Counted from the first letter of the stretch, positions 43,455 through 53,043 are shown. The stretch: DNA of 64,000 nucleotides from Alphaproteobacteria bacterium (GCA_017308235.1 JAFKFL010000011.1:372001-436000), one strand, 5' to 3'. Numbers and translations: made by a program. Notes: generated by a model from the sequence alone, not told the origin.

Positions 43455-45447
43455 CCAGAGGCCTCCGCTGTTCGACCGCGGTGGAGACGCTAGGACGATG
43501 ATGCTTCAGCCACGACCTGAACATGAGCACTGGCCAAAGATGGTCGACGCGATCCCGCTGGCCCGTCAGGTGTTCGTGCCACTTCGCCCGGATCGGATTC
43601 GGATCCAGCAGGCCCTCCTGGCGAATGCTGCTTTCGTCCAAAAGGTCTTCGGCCCATTCCCGCAAGGGGCCCCTTAGCCACGTGCTCAGCGGCAGATGGA
43701 ATCCCATCTTGGGCCGCTGATACAAGGCTTCGGGAACGTATCGGTGGAGAACCTGGCGAAGAATGTACTTCCCGGTCTCGCCGCGTACCTTAAGGTCAGG
43801 CGGCAAGGTGAAAGCGAATTCGACGACGCGATAGTCCATGAACGGGACGCGCGCCTCTACGCTCACGGCCATGCTCGCGCGATCAACCTTCTTGAGCTGC
43901 GTGTCTACGAACGTTGTGACGAGTTCATGAGCCAGCATCTGCTCGAGGAGATCGAAATTGCCGTTCAACGGAACGAATGAAAAGTCGGTTGGCGATTGAT
44001 CGGGATTGTGACCTACGACGAGCCGGTCGTTGGGATCCCACCGGGTCGATAGTACGCGATACATCTCTTCCTTGGAGCCGGAAGCCATCCAACGTGCCAA
44101 TCGATGAAGCTTGGCGCCGGGCGTTCGTTCCCGCAGTCGCGATGGAATCGCAGGCTCGATGATGCCGAAGACTTTGTCCCACGTCGCTGGCGGGATCGCC
44201 GTCAACGCTTGCGCTCCTTGCTTCCGGAGCCCGGCCGGAAGCCAACCGAGCTGTCGGTACACCCTCGGCAGCCATCGGTGACGGTGATAGCCTGCGAACA
44301 GCTCGTCGCCGCCGTCACCGGCCAATGTGACGGTCACGTGCTCTCCGGAGAGTCGATAGGCGACGTGGTTGGACACATAGGATGGATCGGATTGCGGTTG
44401 GTCGGACAGTCGGGTGAGGGAAGGGATCAGCTTGATGATGTCGTCCGGCGCCATGTAGAGCTCGGTGTGTTCCGAGCCGATGTGAGCAGCGATCTTTCGC
44501 GCAGCGGGCGCCTCGTCGAGACCTGAATCAGGGAAGCCGATCGAAAAGCTTCGGACCTTCTGCGAGCTCTGCTGCTGCAAAAGAGCGAGTACCGTCGAAG
44601 AATCGATTCCGCCCGATAGCAGGACGCCCAGAGGAACGTCGCTGACCGTGCGCAAGCGGACCGCGTCCCTCAGCAGGCCATCCAGCTTCTCGACCGCTTC
44701 CGTCTCGCTTCCCGAGAAACGATTGCGAAGTCCGATCTCGGCCTTGTCGGTTGCCGACCAGTATACGCACTCATGTGCCTGCAGCCTCTGGTCGAAAGTT
44801 ATATACGTACCCGGACGAAGGTTGCGAATGCCGCGATAGATCGTGTCTTCCGACTCCTGGTGTATCTCGCGCAGGTATCGATCCAGCCAGTCGTGGTTGA
44901 TTGTCAGTGCCACGTCTGGATGGACCGAGATTGCCTCCAATTCCGACCCAAACACGAGTGCGCCGTTGAGGCGACCGTAGTAGAGCGGCTTCACGCCGAG
45001 CCGATCTCGCACGAGGCACAATGTACGTTCGCGAACATCCCAAAGCGCGAACGCAAACATGCCGTTGAACGACTCGAGCGCCCGGTCGAGGCCCCAGGCT
45101 TCGATGGCGGCCAACATCACCTCGGTGTCCGAATGGCCACGCCAACGGGGCGCCAGACCTGCCGCCTCGAGTGTGCGAGCGATCGCCGCCGAATTGTAGA
45201 TCTCGCCGTTGTACGCAATCACGTATCGACCCGATACGGAGTGCATCGGCTGATGGCCTTCGGGTGACAAATCGATGATCGCCAGCCGTCGGCTTCCAAG
45301 CCCGACACCTGCGACCGGATCGACCCAGGCGCCCTCGTCGTCGGGCCCCCGATGCACGAGGGCGTTCGTCATGGCGACGACATGACGACGTAGCGATTCG
45401 GGGCCGCGATTGCGGCCGGGGTCAAGGAAGCCTGCGATGCCGCACAC
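43444..45447 (-). CDS. asnB: Asparagine synthetase (glutamine-hydrolysing)
   Basis: A 667-residue glutamine amidotransferase. The mature N-terminal nucleophile Cys2 is in MCGIAGF; RRLAIIDLS, YNGEIYN and GHSDTE complete the glutaminase domain. The synthetase domain has the ATP-binding SGGIDSS loop and LAGDGGDELFAGY. Such enzymes in polysaccharide clusters usually amidate uronic acids or other sugar carboxylates rather than make free asparagine. The gene is divergent from the Wzx flippase and followed by the GMC oxidoreductase with an 11-base overlap. Full length and intact. Confidence 0.93.
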   Translation of the reverse strand: MCGIAGFLDPGRNRGPESLRRHVVAMTNALVHRGPDDEGAWVDPVAGVGLGSRRLAIIDLSPEGHQPMHSVSGRYVIAYNGEIYNSAAIARTLEAAGLAPRWRGHSDTEVMLAAIEAWGLDRALESFNGMFAFALWDVRERTLCLVRDRLGVKPLYYGRLNGALVFGSELEAISVHPDVALTINHDWLDRYLREIHQESEDTIYRGIRNLRPGTYITFDQRLQAHECVYWSATDKAEIGLRNRFSGSETEAVEKLDGLLRDAVRLRTVSDVPLGVLLSGGIDSSTVLALLQQQSSQKVRSFSIGFPDSGLDEAPAARKIAAHIGSEHTELYMAPDDIIKLIPSLTRLSDQPQSDPSYVSNHVAYRLSGEHVTVTLAGDGGDELFAGYHRHRWLPRVYRQLGWLPAGLRKQGAQALTAIPPATWDKVFGIIEPAIPSRLRERTPGAKLHRLARWMASGSKEEMYRVLSTRWDPNDRLVVGHNPDQSPTDFSFVPLNGNFDLLEQMLAHELVTTFVDTQLKKVDRASMAVSVEARVPFMDYRVVEFAFTLPPDLKVRGETGKYILRQVLHRYVPEALYQRPKMGFHLPLSTWLRGPLREWAEDLLDESSIRQEGLLDPNPIRAKWHEHLTGQRDRVDHLWPVLMFRSWLKHHRPSVSTAVEQRRPLGVH

Positions 45448-45520
45448 GAGAAGCCTTCCAGTTGTGATTGTCGATGATCCACCGTTCCATCTGCACGCCT
45501 GGCGATGTTATCGATCGGAG

Positions 45521-45674
45521 GTTGTTGGCTGAACGAGCCATTCCCTTCTTTCCACTCCGCCTTCGTCCTATTCACGCGTCCTAATTCACGTGTTCACGTG
45601 CCAGCTGGCCGGTGTCCAAAAGCGTGTCGGTGAGGCCAAGTGAAGTCAACGAACCGCCAAGGCTACTCCTCTCG
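45521..45674. repeat. Promoter-module repeat, copy 2 (upstream of asnB)
   Basis: This is the partner of 41478-41619. The 35-base core 45640-45674 is identical to 41585-41619. The module has the same orientation relative to the downstream minus-strand gene, so both asnB and GT2 operons may answer to the same signal. Confidence 0.85.
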
Positions 45675-45714
45675 TACCGGTTGGCGTGGCTACGCTGGCC
45701 GGACTGCCTTCCGC

Positions 45715-45730
45715 TACTCCCTTGGGACTA
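45715..45730. promoter_or_regulatory. 16-bp dyad, candidate operator (copy 2)
   Basis: TACTCCCTTGGGACTA contains the palindromic core TCCC-TT-GGGA and lies 41 bp beyond the repeat core, one base different from the spacing in copy 1. It also lies about 73 bp before the flippase start, so it could serve both directions. Confidence 0.4.
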
Positions 45731-45802
45731 CCCCCATTTCAAGCAGGCTGGCCATCCAAAGCGCCGCGCGCATCCCCTGTCGATCAGGGTATTTAGTTGA
45801 CG

Positions 45803-47182
45803 ATGAGCATCCTCAAGTTCGGCGAAGAGAGGCGAAGCTCGCGGCCCCTGGGCCATAGGACGACGCTGTTCTTCAACGTACGGGCCGCGACGATCGGAAG
45901 TGTTAGACGGGTCGCCCACAAAGCGTCCTGGACGCTCCTAGATCAATGCACCGTTAGTGCCGGGAATTTCCTGCTGAACGTGGTGCTTGCCCGAGCGCTC
46001 GGCCAGCATGAATACGGACAGTTCGCCCTCTTTCTTGGTGCCATCTTCACCCTCCGAAACATCGACTGGTCGCTGATCTCCTTCCCTCTCTCTGTCCGGC
46101 TTTCTGCCTCTTCGGGTGACGAGCACGCCCGCCTGCTCGGTGCGACTGCGCTTCTTGCGACGGGTCTTGGTCTCGTCCTGATGGCCGTCATGGGGCTCGG
46201 CATCGGACTGCTGGGTGCCGCCAATCTCTTGTTACCGGCCTGCCTCTGCTACTTGTGCTGGCAGATGCAGGAGACGGCACGGCGCTGTCTGCTGGCCGAC
46301 TTCCGCTATCGCGAGGCAGTGGCTGGCGATGCCGTTGCCTATATCGGCCAGGCACTGGTGGTCGCCGCCATGCTGAAGATTGTCCCGGTCACGCTTTCGT
46401 CCACACTCTACATCATGTCGGCCACTTTCGCTCTCGGCGCACTCGTGCACGCTGCGAAGCTGCACATCGCCTGGCCGAAACGCGCCGAGGTATGGCAGTT
46501 GCCTCGCGAGTACTTCTCGGTTGGAAAGTGGTCGCTTGTCGCCTATCAGCTCGTGCAGCTTCGCGTGCAGCTCTTCCCCTGGCTCCTGGCAACGATCTCG
46601 GGGACTGCCGCCACGGCCTCGCTACAGGCAAGCTATAACATCGCCAACGTGATGAACCCCGTCATTCTGGGCATCGGCAATGCGGTCCCGCAGATTGCCG
46701 CGCACGCGCATCGGGCCGGCGGCATACGGGGAGCAATGCGGACGGTCTATGGCTACGTGCTCTTCGGCCTGGCGCCGATCCTGGTCATATGCTTTGCCGG
46801 CGTGTTGATGCCCGATCCGCTGATGCGGGCAGCCTATGGACCCGCGTCGCCCTATGTGGAGGCTGCTTTCTGCTTGCAGCTTCTCATGGTCGCGGGCGTT
46901 CTCGACTACGCTGCCGAGATGATCAACAAAACACTGCTTGGCGTGCAATCGGGCAGGCTTGCCTTCCTGGTGAATATTGTCGCGCTGGCAGCGGCGCTGA
47001 CGCTGGCATTGATGCTCATTCATCCACTTGGCTTACTCGGTGCCTGCCTTGCGTTGCTAGCTGCTAATCTTGTGCGTCTCGTGATCGCTGTGGCCTCGAT
47101 GATCTGGCTGATTGGCCATGACCGGTCGCGGAAACACGCCGCGGAGACCAGTTCAGCCGATACTGGAGCTAATCGTGTCTGA
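45803..47182 (+). CDS. Polysaccharide flippase (Wzx/MVF-type oligosaccharide transporter)
   Basis: A 459-residue membrane protein with about 12-14 hydrophobic segments of the polysaccharide-export MOP superfamily. The first segment region reads ASWTLLDQCTVSAGNFLLNVVLARALG, and EYGQFALFLGAIF follows, typical of Wzx-like proteins. It would flip the undecaprenyl-linked repeat unit to the periplasm. ATG 45803 is preferred over the TTG two codons earlier. Its last 8 bases overlap the GTG of the polymerase gene, so they are coupled. Confidence 0.9.
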   Translation: MSILKFGEERRSSRPLGHRTTLFFNVRAATIGSVRRVAHKASWTLLDQCTVSAGNFLLNVVLARALGQHEYGQFALFLGAIFTLRNIDWSLISFPLSVRLSASSGDEHARLLGATALLATGLGLVLMAVMGLGIGLLGAANLLLPACLCYLCWQMQETARRCLLADFRYREAVAGDAVAYIGQALVVAAMLKIVPVTLSSTLYIMSATFALGALVHAAKLHIAWPKRAEVWQLPREYFSVGKWSLVAYQLVQLRVQLFPWLLATISGTAATASLQASYNIANVMNPVILGIGNAVPQIAAHAHRAGGIRGAMRTVYGYVLFGLAPILVICFAGVLMPDPLMRAAYGPASPYVEAAFCLQLLMVAGVLDYAAEMINKTLLGVQSGRLAFLVNIVALAAALTLALMLIHPLGLLGACLALLAANLVRLVIAVASMIWLIGHDRSRKHAAETSSADTGANRV

Positions 47183-48551
47183 AACCATCAGGTACGCGTC
47201 GCGACAAGTACCGACCGCCGGGGATCGTTATCTCGGGCTGCTTGCGATCGTGCTGCTGGGTTATGCGCTGATGGGCAAGGGTTTCGCATACATCGGCATC
47301 CCGCCTCTCTATGTGGGTGAGGTCGCCTGCCTTCTCGGCATCTTGACCTTCGTACGATCGGGCGCCTGTGTCGCCTCGTTGGCGACCTTGCCCAGCGTTT
47401 TGCTCGCGACCCTGATGATCTGGGTCATTCTGCGCACGATCCCTTATGTGGACGTCTACGGGTTTGACGCCCTGCGTGACAGCGTCATCATCCTCTATGG
47501 CATCTTTGCCTTCATTGTCATCGCGCTCTTGCTTGAGGATGAACGCCGCATCGATACTGCCCTGCGCTACTACAGCTTTTTCGTGACAATGCTGCCCGTG
47601 ATGCTCGTGGGATACGTTGTGACCAGGTTTGGGCAGGACAATATTCCGCGCTTCGGTCCCAACATCCCGCTTCTTGACGTCCAGGGGAGCGCGGTTGGGA
47701 TGCATCTCACGGGCGCCGCGGTTTTCGTCCTGATCGGCTATCGAAGGGCTTCGCCACTGGTGTTCGTCGCCTGGCTTGTCTTGTTCGTGCTCGCCGGTTC
47801 GGTCAATCGGGGAGCCATGCTTTCCGTCATCGCGCCGGTCGTTCTTGCAACGCTGATGCTGGGCCGATGGCGCGCCTTGCTCGTGGCGGCGGTCTCGGCC
47901 GTGGCGTTGTTCGGTGTGGCCTATGTTGTGGAGGCAAGCTACTCCCACTTCCACGAGGCCGAAGAGTCGGACAAGCGACCGGTGAGCGCCCACCAGATCG
48001 TCGACAATATCCGGAGCATCTTCGGCGAAGGCGGCGAGCAATCCGAAGGTACCAAGCAATGGCGGATCGATTGGTGGCACGTCATCAGGGAGAAAGCGTT
48101 CGAGGGCTCCAATTTCTGGACAGGACGGGGTTTCGGCCTGGATCTGGCGACAGCTGACGGCTTCGAGACGCCGCCGGATCCCAGCAATCCGCACCCGATA
48201 CCGCTCTCGCGCAGCCCACATAGCGCACATATGAATATCTTGGCCCGGGCGGGAGTGCCAGGTTTCGTCCTGTGGCTGGCGCTGCTCGCCTCCTGGGGCG
48301 TCATGATGTTGAGGGCGATGTTCTCCGCGCGATCCCGAGGGCAAGAGCAGTGGACCGGACTCTTTCTCTTCATCAGCTGCTATGCGGCAGCGGTCATTAT
48401 CAACGCGTCGGTTGACGTCGTTCTCGAAGGTCCCATGCAGGGCATCTGGTTCTGGTGTCTGTTCGGCTTTGGTATCGGATCTGTGATGGTTTATCGCTCC
48501 CAGGTCGCCTCAGAACAGATCGCCTCAGAAGAGGGAGATCCGGGCGGATGA
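47175..48551 (+). CDS. O-antigen ligase/polymerase family membrane protein (Wzy-like)
   Basis: A 458-residue protein with about ten membrane segments and a large periplasmic loop (FHEAEESDKRPVSAHQIVD...TGRGFGLDL...SPHSAHMNILARAGVPG). The R..WW and H.H.N features of this loop are typical of the Wzy/WaaL O-antigen ligase family. Its place directly after Wzx indicates a repeat-unit polymerase. The GTG at 47175 has GGAG upstream. It overlaps the next gene by ATGA, forming a three-gene operon. Confidence 0.9.
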   Translation: MSETIRYASRQVPTAGDRYLGLLAIVLLGYALMGKGFAYIGIPPLYVGEVACLLGILTFVRSGACVASLATLPSVLLATLMIWVILRTIPYVDVYGFDALRDSVIILYGIFAFIVIALLLEDERRIDTALRYYSFFVTMLPVMLVGYVVTRFGQDNIPRFGPNIPLLDVQGSAVGMHLTGAAVFVLIGYRRASPLVFVAWLVLFVLAGSVNRGAMLSVIAPVVLATLMLGRWRALLVAAVSAVALFGVAYVVEASYSHFHEAEESDKRPVSAHQIVDNIRSIFGEGGEQSEGTKQWRIDWWHVIREKAFEGSNFWTGRGFGLDLATADGFETPPDPSNPHPIPLSRSPHSAHMNILARAGVPGFVLWLALLASWGVMMLRAMFSARSRGQEQWTGLFLFISCYAAAVIINASVDVVLEGPMQGIWFWCLFGFGIGSVMVYRSQVASEQIASEEGDPGG

Positions 48552-50002
48552 AGGTGGTGCGCCTGACGTTGATCGGAGTGTCGATGGCTTTTGCTCTGGC
48601 GCTCGTCGGCGGAACGGCGCTGGCACGAACCACCGAGAGGCCCTGCCCAGCCGGAGCGATCGCAATCGAGCCCGGCGCTTCGATTCAAGCGGCGGTCGAC
48701 CTTGCTGGCGACGGTGCTGTGTTCTGCCTCAAGAATGGAATCCACCGAGTTCAAGGGATTCGCCCGCAAGCGAGGCAGCAATTCATTGGCGAAGGCCAGG
48801 CCGTGCTGAACGGTAGCCGCCTGGTGACCGGTTTCCACCGCGAAGGTCGCTATTGGGTGGCCGCCAATCCTTTCCAACCCGGCCGGCAGCATGGCGAATG
48901 CCTGCCCAGTGCGCCGACCTGTGATTGGCCTCAGACGCTGTTCGTTGACGATCGGCCGCTCGTCAAGACGAAGAGTCGGCGGGCTGTGGAGCGGGGCCAG
49001 TTCTACATCGACTACAATGGTGGAAAGATTTACCTCGCTGACGATCCGAAGGGGCACGTTATCGAAGCGACGATGGCGTCATTCGCCTTCAAGGGTGCTG
49101 CTGCGGATGTCCTGATCGATAACCTTATTGTCGAGAAGTATGGCAATGCAGCGCAAGATGGCGCCATAGACGCACGCGACGGCACCGGTTGGCAGATCGG
49201 GAACTGTGAGGTGCGCCTGAACAGCGCTACCGGCGTCAGCGTCGGAACCGGCAGCCGCCTGCACGACTGTGACATCCATCACAACGGCCAGATGGGGGTC
49301 GGTGGCAACGGCAACAACATGATTGTCGAGCAGAATCGCATCTGGTCCAACAATACCTCTGGCTTCGAGCCGGATTGGGAGGCTGGCGGCGTCAAGCTCG
49401 CCGAAGGCGACGGCATCACGTTCCGCGGCAATCACGTTTACGACAACAACGGCCCCGGCCTTTGGTGCGACATCGATTGCCACAATGTGGTCTACGAGAA
49501 CAATCTCATCGAGAACAACCGATACATGGGCATCCATCACGAGATCTCGTTCCGCGCTGTCATTCGCAACAACGTGGTTCGACACAATGGAAGTTCGAAG
49601 AGGAGCTGGTTCTGGGGCGCCGATATCGATGTCGCGGCGTCTCAGGATGTCGAAGTAGTTGGCAACAAAGTGACTGTGGCTGCCGGCGGCTGCGGCATTA
49701 TGCTGATCGACCAGGGGCGCCGGTCAGATGCCGGCAAGGAATACAAGACCCGCAACAACACGGTCCGGGGCAACGAGATCACTTTCGAGGGCGCGCCATG
49801 CGCCGGCGGCGTCTCGGATACGCTGCCTAGCGATGAAAATTTTGCCATCATCACGCAGGGTAATAACCTGTTTGACGGCAACATCTATCGTGCACCGCGC
49901 GGCAGCAGGCCGGCGCGCTTCGTTTGGGGGCGAGAAGTCACCGACTGGGACGGGTTTCGGCGAAAAGGCCTCGAGAAGAACGGCCAGCTCGTCCTGTTCT
50001 GA
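48548..50002 (+). CDS. Exported right-handed parallel beta-helix protein
   Basis: A 484-residue secreted protein. A signal peptide ends at ALA|RTT. The body holds many short N-rich beta-helix rungs (NNTSGFEPD, GNHVYDNNGPGLWCD, NLIENNRYMGIHH, NVVRHNGSS, NNTVRGNEITF) characteristic of pectate-lyase-like and NosD-like folds. In polysaccharide operons such proteins are usually lyases, epimerases or polymer-length modulators acting in the periplasm. No catalytic residues can be assigned. It is translationally coupled to the Wzy-like gene (ATGA). Confidence 0.88.
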   Translation: MKVVRLTLIGVSMAFALALVGGTALARTTERPCPAGAIAIEPGASIQAAVDLAGDGAVFCLKNGIHRVQGIRPQARQQFIGEGQAVLNGSRLVTGFHREGRYWVAANPFQPGRQHGECLPSAPTCDWPQTLFVDDRPLVKTKSRRAVERGQFYIDYNGGKIYLADDPKGHVIEATMASFAFKGAAADVLIDNLIVEKYGNAAQDGAIDARDGTGWQIGNCEVRLNSATGVSVGTGSRLHDCDIHHNGQMGVGGNGNNMIVEQNRIWSNNTSGFEPDWEAGGVKLAEGDGITFRGNHVYDNNGPGLWCDIDCHNVVYENNLIENNRYMGIHHEISFRAVIRNNVVRHNGSSKRSWFWGADIDVAASQDVEVVGNKVTVAAGGCGIMLIDQGRRSDAGKEYKTRNNTVRGNEITFEGAPCAGGVSDTLPSDENFAIITQGNNLFDGNIYRAPRGSRPARFVWGREVTDWDGFRRKGLEKNGQLVLF

Positions 50003-50009
50003 CGGCGGG

Positions 50010-50816
50010 TCAGGACTGTTTCCAGCCCAGCATATCCTTCAGCATGGCTGAGATGGCGTAGAGCGCGAACAGCGAATTGTAACGGAGGTAGCGCGGCCCA
50101 AGGCGACGCGGGTCCGAACAAAGCCGATAGAGCCAGGTAAGCCCAAATCGCTGCATCCATTTCGGCGCGAATTTCCGGCGCCCGCTCAGCAGCGTGAAGG
50201 CATCGCCCACGGCGAGGAAAACGCCGCCTTTGTATCGAGCCTGGTTGCTGATGATCCACTGCTCCATGCGCACGCCCGGCAAAGCCACCCATACAAAATC
50301 GGGCCGGGCGGCGTTGATGGTCTCGGCGAAGCCTTTCTCATCCGCTTCGCTCCAGGAGCGGAAAGGCGGGCTGAGGCTGCCCACGACATCGATATCCGGC
50401 TGCAGTCGTCGCAGGACCCGTTGCAGGTCGACCAGGCATTCCTCGGTGTCGCCGAACAGGAAATGGCGCCAAGGCCGAGGTGTATTCCTGATGACGTGCT
50501 GCATCAAGTAGGGGCCATAAACGCGGTCGGAGAGACCGGCGCCGAGCATATTTAGGGTCCATACGATCGGCATGCCATCGGGCAAGACCATATCGAACTT
50601 GGCGATGACCTCGCCGAAGGCAGGATTGTGCCGCGCTTCGGCAATGATATGAGTATTGGCGGGGCAAACAGCGGTGGGCCGACTTTTCTTCGCGAGCGTC
50701 TTCACGTTTTCGAAGGCACTGTCGTAGGTGGCGCAGGCTACGCGCGTGCCGAGCACGTCCATCGATGGTGGCGGAGCCAGGTCTTCGAATCCGATTTCTG
50801 AGTTGATGACGGTCAT
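50010..50816 (-). CDS. WecG/TagA/CpsF family glycosyltransferase (GT26)
   Basis: A 268-residue GT26 enzyme. Diagnostic regions are CPANTHIIAEARHNPAF, VLPDGMPIVW, RVYGPYLM, FLFGDTEE and VWVALPGVRMEQWI, followed by GVFLAVGDAF and KWMQRFGLTWLYRL. GT26 enzymes add ManNAc, ManNAcA or glucose to the lipid-linked first sugar. The ATG overlaps the stop of the preceding duplicated-domain protein by 4 bases. It converges on the beta-helix gene, leaving only 7 bp between stops. Confidence 0.93.
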   Translation of the reverse strand: MTVINSEIGFEDLAPPPSMDVLGTRVACATYDSAFENVKTLAKKSRPTAVCPANTHIIAEARHNPAFGEVIAKFDMVLPDGMPIVWTLNMLGAGLSDRVYGPYLMQHVIRNTPRPWRHFLFGDTEECLVDLQRVLRRLQPDIDVVGSLSPPFRSWSEADEKGFAETINAARPDFVWVALPGVRMEQWIISNQARYKGGVFLAVGDAFTLLSGRRKFAPKWMQRFGLTWLYRLCSDPRRLGPRYLRYNSLFALYAISAMLKDMLGWKQS

Positions 50817-51895
50817 GCCACGGGGGCCTTTTCAGGCGTGGTGCAGGCGCCGGGTTGGAGTTGAAAAAGCTCCCGAGGAGCATCATCGGCCGAGATGCGT
50901 TCAAGCCAAATCTCGCGCCACCACAGAAAGATCGCGCGCGGGCAGAAGATTCGCCGCCCACTATAGAGTGCGTTGCAAACGACGCCGTCCAGGATAACGG
51001 CGGGCGTCTTCATCCGCCGCATACGCCCTGTCTTCTCGTCGACGAAGCGTTCCACCGAGACGGCGACTCGGAACACCTTCCCGCAGTAAGGCACGAGCTC
51101 GGCGTCGAAGGTCATGCCTCTGTTGGAGAGCCGGGCATCCAGAGTGGCGAGGATTTCGTCGTAGCTTTTGACACGCACCAGATCACCTGGTTGCAGGCCG
51201 AGATCGGTCCTTGGCGTAGATTGTCCGGCCGGGACCTTTCCTTTCCGGCGCGGAAATGGGATGCCGCCGGTAATGGCCTGAAAGCGGTCGTAAAGCCAGC
51301 GGCCCGGGCGTCCCCATCGATCGCTGAACGCCAGTGTCCCGTAGTAGTAGAAGAGATACCAGAGACCGCGACCAATCTGCGGAAGCGTTCTGTTGCCCGA
51401 CGTATAGGCCTCGACATACTGGCGAGCGTCCCACCATTTCATCGGCGTTGTGTAGTTCAACAACTCGGTCGCTTGGCAGGAATATCTCGTCTCGCCGTCC
51501 ACGTCCTTGCGCTGTGTTGCGGCATGGACATCGGCATCGGTGCAGGAATGGTGAGCATGGGAAGGAGTCGCAGATGGCGCTTCGTCCGGACCATTAACCG
51601 GTTTCAGCCAGGCATTCTTCCAGACGATCAGGCAGCCGGCCTGGCATCCGCCGTAGGCTTGCCCGTCGCACCGAATGTCGAGATGCACGGCGTCGGGCAA
51701 ACGCAGACCGGCATAATCGCCGCTCACCGTGTCACAGGACTTGTAGGCGCTGTTCTGGACGCGAAACCGCTGGCCGCAGTGCTTGAACATCTGCGGCATG
51801 AAAGGAAGGCCATCCAACCGCCCGCCCTGGTCGAGGGTGCCAAGGATTTCTTCCTTGCTTCGCACCTCTACCCAGTCGCCGGTACGCATCTTCAT
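50813..51895 (-). CDS. Unrecognised cysteine-containing protein with two copies of one domain
   Basis: A 360-residue protein of no family I recognise. Its two ends are homologous. The N-terminal copy runs TGDWVEVRSKEEILGTLD to WKNAWLKPV (about residues 4-100); the C-terminal copy runs PGDLVRVKSYDEILATLD to WREIWLERI (about 245-345). Shared positions include a CG..FRV element, an AxxLDxxC element (DIRC / DGVVC), a further Cys, and W...WL at the end. The linker contains a second cysteine and Trp/Tyr-rich part (YFYYYGTLAFSDRWGRPGRW-like). No signal peptide. ATG 51895 or GTG 51901 is the start; the open frame to 52276 is antisense of other DNA. Coupled to the GT26 gene, so a role in polysaccharide assembly is likely. 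Confidence 0.8.
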   Translation of the reverse strand: MKMRTGDWVEVRSKEEILGTLDQGGRLDGLPFMPQMFKHCGQRFRVQNSAYKSCDTVSGDYAGLRLPDAVHLDIRCDGQAYGGCQAGCLIVWKNAWLKPVNGPDEAPSATPSHAHHSCTDADVHAATQRKDVDGETRYSCQATELLNYTTPMKWWDARQYVEAYTSGNRTLPQIGRGLWYLFYYYGTLAFSDRWGRPGRWLYDRFQAITGGIPFPRRKGKVPAGQSTPRTDLGLQPGDLVRVKSYDEILATLDARLSNRGMTFDAELVPYCGKVFRVAVSVERFVDEKTGRMRRMKTPAVILDGVVCNALYSGRRIFCPRAIFLWWREIWLERISADDAPRELFQLQPGACTTPEKAPVA

Positions 51896-52041
51896 TTTCA
51901 CATCTCGCCCATTCGGACGTGCACCCCTGAGGCATGTTAGGCTGATGTCTGTTACGGTCCCGCGTTCGAAAATGGGCGAGGAGCCTCTTCTTGGGAGGTA
52001 ATCCTTGGGAGCAGCGTTCACATGAGTGCGGAGGCGATGGC

Positions 52042-53043
52042 TTGACCGAACAGGGACTGATCGATGTGCATTCTCACATCGTGCCGCGTGAATTACCCGC
52101 CAATCCGGCGGGCAGCATTGATAAATGGCCGTGCATACAGTGCCAGAGCGCAACCCGGGCGACGGTTCTGATGGGCGCCAAGCCGTTTCGCCAGATTGAC
52201 GAGCGTTCCTGGGACGTGCGCCGGCGCGTGGTCGACATGGACCGTGATCGCGTGGCGGCCCAGGTGCTGTCGCCAATGCCCGAGCTTCTTTCCTACTGGA
52301 TCGAGCTCGGCCCCGCGGTCGAGCTCGGGCGCTACATCAATGGCGCGATCGCGGCCATGGTGGCCGAGCGGCCTGACCGCTTCTTCGGCCTCGGAAGCGT
52401 GCCCCTGCAGGATCCCGTGCGGGCTGCCGAGGAGCTGCGCCAGGTCAAAGACAAGTTCGGCCTGAGTGGGGTCGAGGTCGGCAGCAACATCAACGGTTGC
52501 TATCTCGGCGACCGCCGCTTCGATCCGTTCTTTGCTGCCGCCGAGGAACTCGGCCTAGCCGTGTTCGTGCACGCCCTGCATCCCCTGGCGGCGCCGCATC
52601 TCGCGAACACGCCCAACCTGGTCTCGTTCGCGGGCTTTCCCACCGATACCGCTCTCTGCGCGGCGAACCTGATCGGGGCGGGCGTGCCCGAACGCTTCCC
52701 GCGTCTGCGGATCGGCTTCAGCCATGGCGGCGGCACGCTGGGGCCGATCCTCCATCGCATGGAGCACGGTTGGCATCGGACGAAGGGATTCGACGGCAAG
52801 CTGCCGCATTCGCCCAAGAGCTATGCCGCGCGCTTCTTCTACGACAGCCTCGTCTATGACGCCCAATACCTGGCGCATCTCGCCAATCACCTGGCACCCG
52901 GACAGATCTTCGCCGGCACGGACTATCCCTATCAGGTCGAACAACGCGAGCCCGCGGCCTTCATCGCGAGCGTCGCCGACCTCGTCGCGGACGGGTCGAG
53001 CCTTTGGTCGGGCGCGGCGAAGCGCTTCCTCGGTCGAGCCTAG
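52042..53043 (+). CDS. Amidohydrolase family protein (ACMSD-like decarboxylase/hydrolase)
   Basis: A 333-residue amidohydrolase_2 enzyme. DVHSHIVP near the start gives the HxH metal motif, VFVHALHP the third His, GFSHGGG the fourth, and FAGTDYPYQ the catalytic Asp. The pattern fits aminocarboxymuconate-semialdehyde decarboxylase and related decarboxylases of aromatic acids. I chose the TTG at 52042 because GGAGG lies at the right distance; the frame also opens at another TTG, 51991. Its TAG stop shares a CTAG with the TAG stop of the converging dioxygenase gene. The neighbourhood suggests a ring-cleavage pathway. Confidence 0.88.
   Translation: MTEQGLIDVHSHIVPRELPANPAGSIDKWPCIQCQSATRATVLMGAKPFRQIDERSWDVRRRVVDMDRDRVAAQVLSPMPELLSYWIELGPAVELGRYINGAIAAMVAERPDRFFGLGSVPLQDPVRAAEELRQVKDKFGLSGVEVGSNINGCYLGDRRFDPFFAAAEELGLAVFVHALHPLAAPHLANTPNLVSFAGFPTDTALCAANLIGAGVPERFPRLRIGFSHGGGTLGPILHRMEHGWHRTKGFDGKLPHSPKSYAARFFYDSLVYDAQYLAHLANHLAPGQIFAGTDYPYQVEQREPAAFIASVADLVADGSSLWSGAAKRFLGRA

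Larger units (their letters stand above)
45448..45802. promoter_or_regulatory. Divergent control region between asnB and the flippase gene
   Basis: A 355-bp region without a convincing gene. It contains copy 2 of the promoter module (45521-45674) and its 16-bp dyad (45715-45730). On the minus strand the module contains an ATG at about 45543 that would open a short upstream frame matching the first residues of the GT2 gene (MARSANN against MAHSPNG). It must hold the promoters of both operons. Confidence 0.6.

Noticed and set aside
45369..45575. 68-residue minus-strand frame over the asnB start
   Set aside because: It lies in the repeated promoter module, overlaps asnB in another frame and shows no conserved sequence.
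47169..48344. 391-residue minus-strand frame
   Set aside because: Antisense to the Wzy-like membrane protein; charged low-complexity sequence typical of a mirror frame of hydrophobic coding DNA.
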